A stretch of DNA of 64,000 nucleotides, from contig JAOTOL010001568.1 in assembly GCA_034440575.1 (NCBI GenBank), forward strand, positions 1,748,001 to 1,812,000, given 5' to 3'. The translations under genes and the position numbers were made by a program. The notes beneath the pieces are model-generated. The model was not told the DNA's origin, did not search any database, and was given only the letters and a program-made list of their open reading frames with translations. Origin of the DNA: Imbricaverruca yamaguchii (taxonomy: Eukaryota > Arthropoda > Thecostraca > Neoverrucidae). Positions 47,893 through 57,048 of this stretch are shown here, in pieces; the stretch's first letter is position 1, and each line of letters begins with the position of its first letter.

Positions 47893-48245
47893 ACCCGAGT
47901 GCAATGCAAGGTCATTAAACTCACCAGTGGACTACGTAATTTAGAAAATGTGGAAAGACTGATGGTATTATATATGTGGTCACTAAGGCATAGGAGATTA
48001 AGGAGCGATGTGACTGAAATGTACACAATTATTAAAGGGCTAGATCAGGTCAATCTGAATGATCCTCTTCTATTTAGCCTATAGGGGTCATCAAACCATG
48101 CTAGACAAATCAAAGTGTAGGACAGTTAAGCTACAACAGGTCTTCAGACAACGGGTTGTTGCTCAGTGGAATAGACTGTCTGCCGGTGTTGTGGGGGTCC
48201 CTCATTAACTGTATTTTAAAACAGGGTGGACGAATTTTTAAGCTT
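47893..48245 (+). pseudogene. CR1/L2-like LINE ORF2 C-terminal remnant
   Basis: One frame reads LTSGLRNLENVERLMVLYMW, then SLRHRRLRSDVTEMYTIIKG and LLFSL. The next frame, after a one-base shift near 48084, reads RGHQ ... VFRQRVVAQWNRLSAGVVGV, then a stop and YFKTGWTNF. This order is the conserved C-terminal end of ORF2 in CR1/L2/Jockey-group LINEs. In the intact protein it follows the reverse transcriptase thumb. Upstream reverse transcriptase motifs are missing, so the copy is 5'-truncated, with a frameshift and an in-frame stop. Confidence 0.7.
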
Positions 48246-49652
48246 GACACTGTTTACTGTTCTAATTAGTGCTGGATGACGTGAGATTTTCGGTAATTTA
48301 GTGTGCACGGTCCAGGGCCTTTTAAGCAGGCAAGGGTGAAGTTTAAAAATTATTGGTAGGGCACTTGATCCACATGTGTGTTATGCAGGATCCAGTGAAT
48401 ATGGCTTGATAGGCATGGTAAGCATGGATGGCTGTGTGGAACATGGGTGGATAGGTAAGTATGGATGGCTGTGTGATATGTTGGTGGATGATTTCTTCGG
48501 AATTTGTGATGTGATATTGGTTGGGGTGATTAGTGTCTTTTTGTTCAGGATCGTGGTATAGTCACATTACAGACTTAACCTAGATGGGTCATTGTGGCTC
48601 TTATAGGCTGAATGTTCTATGACTTTATAACTGAATGGGCTTGGGTTTCGGTGATATAGCGAAACATTATCGAAAAAAAGAGAGCAAAGTAACATAATCT
48701 AGCCTATAAGTTGGAAGCTGCTAGAAATTACAAAATACTATTGGAAAAATGTTGTAAAAAATTGAAAATTTCCCAACTACTTTTGTGTAAAAATACAAAT
48801 TAAGAAGCCTAACCAAACCTAGCCTAATTCGGTTAAAAATAATTTAAATAATTTGTATTGTGAAAAGGTGGACATATTCCAACCTTAAAAGAAAAGCTTA
48901 GCCTAACCTAACAAGCCCTAACCACTTTGTTTCCTTCATGGTGGTAAGATATGTGTAAAACTTGTCTTGTGGATACCTTAAGGTGCAATAATATTAATGA
49001 CTGGAAATGATCTACTCAGAAACCAGGGGTGTCACTTTGCATGCACCAGGGGGGGGGGGCAATTGGCTCCCAATACTTAATTTCCCCCTTCCAAATGAGA
49101 CCAAAGACTAACAATTTAGCTTTGAACTATACAGCTTCCATTCCAGAATTCCTGTGTGCCCCCTCGGCTCAGCAGTTTTTTCCAGCTGAATTCACCATGG
49201 CTATTGAAATTAGTGACAATCTTTTCCCTGCGGAGTGTCACCCTATATCACCCTTACACCAGTATTAAATCATTCGTGAAATAGGGCGGAATATACCACT
49301 TTCTGAACACTCAATCGACATCCTTCTCCATGAAGTATCGACATCCTGCTTCTCGACGCGTGCATACGAGTTCTTCGTGTCTCCTTTCTAACGTTACCTC
49401 GTTTATATGTTGATGTCCTCGATAAGGGATGGTGATACACGAACATTTCACAACACAATTTTACGCAAATTACTCGTAATGCGATATGGGTCATTGTAAA
49501 GCATAGTTTTTTTTTCTCCCTATCCCGATTATACCTCTTCCTAAGTTATGAATATCAAAACAACTGATGAAGGTAGTCATACGTGTAACACTGGCTCAAA
49601 GTTGAGCCTGAAAAACATTAAAATCATTTTAAATGATACTAATTCCATAGTA
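48246..49652. other. No recognisable gene; possible LINE 3'-UTR remnant
   Basis: AT-rich. Blocks such as GGATACCTTAAGGTGCAATA near 48972 resemble GAATACCTTAAAGCATAATA inside the 14-15 kb element, suggesting distant relationship. A poly-G run lies at 49048-49057. Confidence 0.4.
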
Positions 49653-49666
49653 AATTTAGACATCCT

Positions 49667-49823
49667 GGTTGGTTATTGGTTTTGCAACACATCGACCGTT
49701 GAGGCATGTAGCAACGCCGGTCTCTCGCGCCGATCGGCCGCGGGCGAAGAGTAACGGCAGGTGAGACTCGAACCCACATTTCGATTGCGATACGGGCAAC
49801 TTACCACTAGACCACTCGTCCCC
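49667..49823 (-). mobile_element. tRNA-derived SINE, copy 3, with 14-bp target duplication
   Basis: On the minus strand: head GGGGACGAGTGGTCTAGTGG (box A-like), box B GGTTCGAGTCTCACC, body, 3' module GGCGTTGCTACATGCCTCAA, and tail AAAACCAATAACCAACC. The flanks AATTTAGACATCCT (49653-49666) and AATTTCGACATCCT (49824-49837) form a 14-bp target duplication with one mismatch, which defines a 157-bp element exactly. The nearly intact duplication suggests a fairly recent insertion. Confidence 0.92.
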
Positions 49824-49837
49824 AATTTCGACATCCT

Positions 49838-50704
49838 ACTGAGCTCGTTTCGACATCTCACACCTAACGGAAAACCATTATTTCAACACTGCCCTTACAC
49901 TTCAGCACAATGGGCATGTTGTGATGATTGCCTGCATTGTATGGCGGATGGGATACCTAAACCGTTATCACAAAACGAGTCAACAGCTTCTGATGCATCT
50001 GCTGATTGGTGTAAGTTTAAACACTACATATATTGCTCATATTTAGGTTCTGAAGAAAAAGTAGATGCTGATGCTATGAAAGCTTCAACAAGCCAATTCC
50101 ATGCCTCTTTCTGATTTGTGCTCATGGGCTTCCATAGAAAAACCAGATAATTACCCTATTTGTCTTTAAGAAAACTACTCTTAATTTACATTTCTCAACA
50201 TTTTCTTTTCATTCCACTTAGTTTTTTTCTCCCTAGTACTGGGGCACCAGGTGTCCCTTTTCATCCATGGGTCGGCACACCTTTTATACTGTTTGGTGCA
50301 CTTGATGGACCTCTGGCCGTATGCTAGATGAGAGCCTTATACTTCTGGCTTCGGAAAGAACAATAACAGCTTGCAGATCCCATATTTCCATAAATGAAAT
50401 CCTGAGCCAATGGTGCCATTTCCAAGGTAACAATTTGCAGGCCAGATCTACATCCTCTGTGTCGAAGGCCAACATAAATGCATAGAAGGCCATACAACAA
50501 TTTGTAATAAAATATATATGCATGACGCTTGCTGATGTAATTTGAACGAGTTCCAGGTATATTTTATTGGGAAATAACAAATTTTCCAGATATACGCAAT
50601 TTAAATCAAAGTGCCAGTATGTCAATAAGTAGTCCGTTCACCAACAGAATGCTAAATTCACTGAAGTACTATTGAAAACCACAAAAAAAACATGTGTACC
50701 AATG
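49838..50704. other. No recognisable gene
   Basis: The 113-codon minus frame at 50284-50625 has no recognisable motif. Confidence 0.45.
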
Positions 50705-50756
50705 ATTAGTTGGCTATTTTAGTTTTAGGGCACATCAACCAGGTTTCGTCATTTCA
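50705..50756 (-). repeat. Degraded SINE/LINE 3'-tail module
   Basis: On the minus strand: TGAAATGACGAAACCTGGTT, then GATGTGCCCTAAAACTAAAA and TAGCCAAC. It fits the module consensus, but the 5' half of the stem is lost. Confidence 0.4.
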
Positions 50757-52683
50757 CATCCATGTATAACAATGAAGATGCATATTATTCCCTCTTTCTC
50801 CACCTAAAGATGGGAAAGGTGTGGGCTGAATATATTACTTTGATGGGGATGTATGCAAGAAAGAGAAATGCAAAAGTGTCAGTAAATAACCTAACCTGGC
50901 CTTCCAACGCTTGATCACCAAAAACTTCTTGTTGGGTTGCCTGCATGCCTTAACCTACTAATGTTGGGTATTATAAATTGCACTGATGTTAGGTCACCTA
51001 AAGCCAATTAACGTTGCATTGCTTAAAACTTACTGATGCTGGATCGTGTAGTATCATTGTCACAAAAGGATTTTGGATCATCCATTGTGCCAATGCTACA
51101 TGGTGTGGCATGAAATAGGAAATATCTTGCCTACATGTGATTTAGCAAAGAAATGGTAGATGAATAAACTGCCAGGTAATATTCAACAAGTCTACCCGAC
51201 ATGTTTTTTCCAACTTGTGCTCAGGGGCTTCCACAGAAATACCAAAGGCCAAGGTAAATGGCAAGTAACGTTGAGTTAAAGCCATTCGATTTCTCAGCAA
51301 AATTTCGAAGAACAAGTCTGTAATGACCAAAAAGTAGGAAACGATCTCATTGATTGATTATTTGGGCTCAAAAGTGCACAATTTAACTGGCGGCCAGGTA
51401 ATGAATGAAATCTTCCTGGAAGTATCTATCTACCTATGCCCAGGCCGTAACCCGTGCTATTCCAACCTTGTCTCAACTGCGTCAGCCACACACAGGTTAA
51501 ATTGCAGTCTGAGATTACGCGATTTTCCGCCTGCACAGTCTACAAATGTGTGACGTCATAGCAAGGTGCCTGAGGCGAAGCTCTGACGCGTTTGGTTGGC
51601 TCTTTCCTCTCCGCTTACTCCGACTACACCGTATACATGCTTGCCGAACAAGGCGCACATCTACGTAATTGCGGAATGCTCACATTTCGCTTTGTAATAC
51701 ACGCGCTATTTCACGATTTGATATATTCACGCGTAGGTGAATGTGCAACCTGAACGTCGTCCTGATAGCTATACTGAGCTACCAGAACGGCATTTTAAAG
51801 TTCCAGACTAAATGCAAAATAATCGTAGCATCTCCTTGACGTTGATCCTGTAACAAAGTTTCTAAAAATGTACTGTTTTAACCGTATAGTGTCTGTAACA
51901 GTGGGTGCTGTGACCCCGTAAGTCATCCGACCTACCGTGCCCCGTATATGTCGCGCCCAATAATTTCCGTCAGGCGCCGGCAGCGTGGTCACCGGCCGCC
52001 GCCGGAACCGAATCAGCGTTTTACGGGCCGACGCCAGGCAACCGTGACGTGTGCCTTGGTCTCCAGTCACAGCCCGCCCAGCGAACCCCACCCCGCTAGT
52101 CAGAGCGATCCGGACTGTCAAGCCGCGCAAGTCTGTCGTAGCCGGCCGCATCTGTAAATTGAATATGTCTTTCGGCCCCTAAATTTAGAACGTATAACAT
52201 TTACTGTCGGCGGTGTCATCGAATAATTATTCCAACGTCCTTTTGAAGCGTGCGAATTGCTTTTCATTGCCGTTTATTTGCCTTCACCAACTGCACAATA
52301 CACTAAGTGCAGTATCATTGAACTATCGGGAGTTGTTGCGACGCGGGGTTCTTCTAGACTTCATCACGAGCCTACGAGAAGACGCCTTTTCTATAATGCC
52401 ATTCGGAACAAGGCACACATAAGGAAACACTTTTTTAAAGACTGCCTTGGATATGGTAGGGCTGGGCTTAGCTATCCGCCGACACACGTGTTCTTGACCG
52501 GTCAGGACTTACTCAGAACAGCTTCCAAACAAACCGAACAGCTGAGTACAAAAGAATGCCGCAAACAATAAACCATGTTGTATTCATTAGTGATCGGTTC
52601 TAAATGTAGTTGGGTGGTACTCGAGTTGAGTGCATACAGCGTGTCCGGCTTGGGCCGTCACACAATACGGGAGCAGGTGCAGA
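50757..52683. other. No recognisable gene
   Basis: A CpG-rich patch lies at about 51940-52160. Its frames (118 codons minus, 69 codons plus) carry no recognised domain. Confidence 0.45.
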
Positions 52684-52760
52684 CGTGCTGGCTCAATTAG
52701 TTATTTGAGTTTAAGGGCGCTTCGACCAAAACGTGATCATTTAGCGCCCGTGCTGGCTCA
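52684..52760 (-). mobile_element. 53-bp insertion with perfect 12-bp target duplication
   Basis: CGTGCTGGCTCA occurs at 52684-52695 and 52749-52760. The 53 bp between them (52696-52748) read on the minus strand GGCGCTAAATGATCACGTTT, GGTCGAAGCGCC and CTTAAACTCAAATAACTAAT. That is exactly the 3' module plus tail of the SINEs with nothing 5' of it. GGGCGCT and AGCGCCC on the plus strand pair as a stem, using the first C of the right duplication. It looks like an extremely 5'-truncated retroposon copy. Confidence 0.85.
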
Positions 52761-53509
52761 GCATGCACGAGCCTGCGTCAGGTGAGTCTGGCGGCGTGAC
52801 GTCATCGCGGCTTGTCCGGCGTTCGCCGAGAGTTGTGTGCCGTACATGGTTGGATTTGCACCCGTCGAAATAGTTGTGGGGAGCGGAGAGCGGATGCCGG
52901 GAGGGTCTGGCCCGCGGGCGGGGCGGGTGCGGCCCAGTCACTGGCCGCTCCAGAAGGGGCGACCATCGCCAGGTGAGAGGCACCGAGGGAGGGGAAGAGA
53001 AAGTGACGGACACTGGGGGAAGGGAAGATCGCGTGTGGGGTGTCAGTGACTAATCGTCGCCAGGCGTGCGCATAACAGAGCCCAGTTATCCCATTCACCC
53101 GGAACTCCAGAATGTAGCCAAGCGTGCACTCCATGTTTTCTTAAGGGCAGAGACCCGGTAAACTTAAGCCCCAGTTGGACGTCATTGGATCCATGGCTAC
53201 GTCAAAAGAGGTGAAGGGCCAGGTGGGGGTGGATGGTCCGGGTCGATTTCCACCAGAATGGACTAGCATTCATATAGTCTCCCTGCGGAAAACTGGTGGT
53301 GGGGGAGGGGGATCTCGCCCTCAGATTGCTCTCCTCTTTTCGAGAGGATGGTGCAGTGTAAATCTCTTCGGTGAGCCCATACCGGTTGGTCCGCCAAGGA
53401 TACTGGACTGCACTGTGCGATCCCATCCCCGGCTGGTCAGTTAAGGGCATGGGACTGCACTGCGCGACCAAATTACAGCGTGGTTGCACTGCGGGATTTT
53501 CTCGTTGGA
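52761..53509. other. No recognisable gene; GC-rich
   Basis: CpG-rich at about 52790-53000, with no supported frame. Confidence 0.4.
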
Positions 53510-53625
53510 TTCGCCAGATCTGATCGGAACCCCTTCCCCTTGGGTTGGCCAGATAGTATCGGATCCCTTCCCCTTGGATCGGCGAGATTGATCGGAACCC
53601 TTCCCCTTGTACCGGTCAGCGTCAG
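53510..53625. repeat. ~36-bp tandem repeat, 3 copies
   Basis: The unit is about CAGATCTGATCGGAACCCCT plus TCCCCTTGGGTTGGC, tandem three times with point changes. Confidence 0.75.
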
Positions 53626-54085
53626 CGGGTCCAGCCAGCCTCGTCCATACCATCCCGTGTCACGCCACCACACGTCCCGGATCGTTTTGATCCTCGCTAT
53701 GAAAGATGTTCGATATAAGGGCCGGTTAGAATTAATTTACAGTCAGCACGCCCTACAACACCAGTAACACATCACTCAGCCAGCTGCTAAATCAATCAAT
53801 CAACCAATTAGTTTACCAACAAATCCATCAATCATGACCAATGAACTGTCTTGGTCATTCTGCACCCATCATCTGACGCTGGAAGAATATAATAGAGAAA
53901 AGCATGGCTTCAGGCGAGGAAATTGCTCACATTGTCTCGGCCGGCCATGTTCTTAGTGTGGCGCAACCTGAACGTACTTAAAGTCCCCCGGTGGAACCAA
54001 CATTTGGCAGGTTGGTTTCGCCCCGTGAATGATACCCACACCCATTAGCACGCGCACCGGATAAAGGGAATCTCCTGGGTTTTAC
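53626..54085. other. No recognisable gene
   Basis: It ends in CTCCTGGGTTTTA, the inner part of the PLE left extension also seen at 30833. Confidence 0.5.
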
Positions 54086-54688
54086 ATTGCGTGAGACGAA
54101 ATGTACGACCCTCAATATACCAGGAGATGCTGAGTTTCCATCAAAAGTAGCATTAGGGATTATGCTATATTACTCAACGTTTCGGCCAGGGGCCATCGTT
54201 AGGAGTGATATGAAAAATGGCAGGGTTAACAATTGAAGAAACGCGGGGGAAAAACGTGCAAAATACACATGAATCACAGAGAAGCATCTTCATTAATGCA
54301 AACACTTCAAGAAACTCCAAACTAGAAATCAACTAGGTCAAGATAGAATCCTTTGAGGAGGCCCGAGGCGATGGTCCATATACATATCGACAGGACCATC
54401 GGCTCGGGCCTCCTCAGAGGATTCTATCTTGACCTAGTTGATTTCTAGTTTGGAGTTTCTTGAAGTGTCTGCATCAAGGAGAATGCTTTTCTGTGATTCA
54501 CGTGTATTTTTGCACGTTTTTCCCGCGTTTTTTTTTCTCAATTGTTAACCCTGCCATTTTTTATATCACTACTGATGATGGCCCCTGGCCGAAACGTTGA
54601 GTAATATAGGATAATCCCTAACGCTACTTTTGATGGAAACTCAGCACCTCCTGGTATATTAAGGGTCGTACATTTCGTGTCACGCAAT
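54086..54688. mobile_element. Penelope 3'-end palindrome (no coding part)
   Basis: The left arm (54086-54377, minus orientation) and right arm (54393-54688, plus orientation) are inverted copies of the PLE 3' untranslated end, separated by 15 nt. Both arms match the outer ends of the PLE at 30850 and 34690 (GTGAGACGAAATGTACGACC, AACGTTTCGGCCAGG). The endonuclease and reverse transcriptase are absent. The arms differ at several positions, so the palindrome is older than the 31-34 kb insertion or has been more mutated. A transcript would fold into nearly 300 bp of double strand. Confidence 0.9.
54560..54625 (+). ncRNA. Hammerhead-ribozyme-like motif, palindrome right arm
   Basis: CTGATGA at 54572-54578, stem II TGGCCCCTGGCC, GAAA at 54591-54594, and CGTT ... 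AACG closing stem III. The left arm has lost the core (CTAACGA in place of CTGATGA, minus strand near 54196). The A-C mismatch at the cleavage-site pair is present, as in the other copies. Confidence 0.45.
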
Positions 54689-54825
54689 GACTAAATAGTT
54701 TGACTTTGATAACAATTGATAAGCGCATGATAGGCAATGGGAAGTCGAATTCCGCTCATAAGTATCTGTAGAAACTGCTGGGTGCAGATGTCCGACCAGG
54801 CGTCGGCCGGTCGACCGCCGAACAT

Positions 54826-55658
54826 TTAACCCGTCCCGTCTCGGGGGGGGTTTCAACCGCCCCCTCGGGGTTTTCGCGGATAGCGGACGAACGGCGCACG
54901 GCAGCGCGCCCAAATTTGGCATACCTTTTACCACATCAATTTGGTATGCTGATTCAAAATTTTAAAGTCAGGTCTTCTAGGGCCAACGAGTTAGTGAAGG
55001 TCAAGTGAGGTCACCTCCAAAAAAGTTAAACCAGTCGTCACGCTTTAACGGATACAGGTAATTTAAAAAAAAACTTTTAGCGTTTGCTCATCTTTAGGGA
55101 TGCAACAAAACGTACGAGTGCAATTTCTTCTTTCTCATTTTTGACTACATATAAATTTTGCATATTTGACAATTGCAGTTCAAATAGAAGATTCTGGCTA
55201 AAGTAAGCATTTTTTTTTACTAGGACAAGTTGACTTCCAACAACGTTTCTCGGTCTGCTCTACCCATTGGAAAAGGAAAATTAAAGAAAACTCGAACTCA
55301 AAATTTTGAAATTTCAAAAAAAATTGTGGGGACAAAAAATTGTATGGCCCTGGTCGATTTTGCTGTCCTTTTCTCATTCCAAATAAATTTTGATTTTTCA
55401 TATATCCACAAAATGAACTCCCCAGAGCCAAAAACATAATGTAAGTCGTGAAAAGTCGCAAAACCCTTGTCCTCTGGTGACGTCACTTTTGTGGGAAAAA
55501 TTATTTTGTGGCTGGATCCGGACCCTACTCGTAGAGCGCTTTCCGATGACACCTCTTTCGTTTTCGTGCGACGCTTATTTTGGATTTTAGAGGGGGTTAC
55601 TAACGCCCCCCCCCCCCTCCGAGAGTGAGGATCTGACCCGAGAGACGGCGCGGGTCAC
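54826..55658. mobile_element. TTAA family 1, copy E (~830 bp)
   Basis: It starts TTAACCCGTCCCGTCTCGGG and ends GACGGCGCGGGTCAC, where the right TTAA has decayed to TCAC. All internal blocks are present. The junction lies 138 bp after the PLE palindrome; copy C likewise follows a PLE, by 168 bp. Confidence 0.85.
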
Positions 55659-55939
55659 AAAGGCTTGGTCAGTGTAGTCGGGCGGCGGCGCGATGTTGCG
55701 GTATATCTCGACCTCGTTTGACTCTGAAGGGATTGGCATAGGGTCATGAAATGTATGCTCAATTATGTGCTTCTAGTTTCAATAGTTTCCGAGATCTTAG
55801 GGGTAAGGGCGCATTCCTCCTCCCGTGCGGGTTACGTGAGAGGCCCTCAGGCGCGTATGTTAGTTACCAGACAGGAATCGCATTAATTTCCCCTTGTGTT
55901 CTAACTACGTGGTTATTCCTTTGAGTATGGGTGGATGTG
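55659..55939. other. No recognisable gene
   Basis: Short spacer before the hAT insertion. Confidence 0.5.
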
Positions 55940-55947
55940 GTGCTCAT

Positions 55948-57048
55948 TAGGGATTGCAATCCCGAAACGTTTTGCCAATCCCTGGATCCCGGAGGTGATC
56001 TGGCGGAAGTGATTAGTTGGATTGGACTGGAATGGAATGGTTTCACTGGGATCATCTTCGTCGGAGTTAGCGAGGTCTGTCGGAACCGGCAGTGGCACTT
56101 CCTTGGAAATTGCAACGACGTCTTTCAGTGACAGTCTAGAAACAAGTTCAATGACCATCTTGCTGACCTCGTTTGCCTGTGCCACAGGCATGTCTCGATC
56201 GCTTGAAGACACGTGGCCTTGATGAAGATAATGCAGTACTGAAGACATGAGAGTTCTGCGCTCAAGGATTCTTCTTCTTACACATTCGAGCAGCTTTGCC
56301 GCCGTGGGTGATGCTTGGTTCCGAAGTTGTCAACATGAATGACAGTCACCTCGCATGTGATGAGGTTTGCATCTTGTCTGCAAAGCATTTCAGTTCTGAC
56401 CTTCAATACGTTAAGTGCACTTACCAGGTTCCGCACGCTGTTGAGTTCATCATTACTGAGCATAGCAACTGCCGAGCCACGTTTTGCCTGTATATCGATC
56501 AACGCTTTCTGGACCGCTATTTTCAGTTCCAAGAATCGCTCTAGCATGACCAAGAGACTGTTCCAGCGCGTCCTGCAGTCAAGCAACAGGGCGCGCTCAC
56601 AGCTGTGTTCGTCTGCAACATGTTTTTGCGGACAGTCGTTACGAACAGGGGATTTTCTGAACCAGGAAACGATTTTGCGCACCTTAGAGATCATTTTTAC
56701 GATTTCACCACTCACTTCCAAGCCGTTCACCTTCGATAATCGTTTGAAAATGTTCTCTTTCTGCTTCATTATCAACTTGTTTTTCACTCTCGCCGCCCGA
56801 TTCTTCGCTTGAACCTTCGCCGTCATCATCATGTGGTTGTGCTTGGGAGGCTTCAGTGGTCCCACTCTTCCTATAAAGCGCGTCTGTGACCGCCAGATGA
56901 AGCCCATGCGCCATGCACAGCTGCTGCATGCACGGAATAAGCCCCCCAAACTTCTTCATTACACTCGCTCCATCTGTGCATACGCACACGATATGCCGAT
57001 GCCGGTCGATGTCGAACTTGTTCAGTTTCTCATTCAGAACATGTAGAC
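55948..57048 (-). pseudogene. hAT transposase, C-terminal part, frameshifted and lacking the dimerisation domain
   Basis: The frame resumes CLHVLNEKLNKFDIDRHRHI directly across the duplicated 8 bp, then reaches the second catalytic Asp region VCVCTDGASVM and QLCMAHGLHL. An acidic insert follows (DDDGEGSSEESGGE). A frameshift near 56750 leads to LDCRTRWNSLLVMLERFLEL, a strong hAT signature. A further shift near 56280-56300 leads to MSSVLHYLHQ and a tail that runs into the left terminal repeat (GIAIPNEH). The usual C-terminal hATC dimerisation block is missing. The element was therefore already defective by internal deletion or frameshift. Confidence 0.85.
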
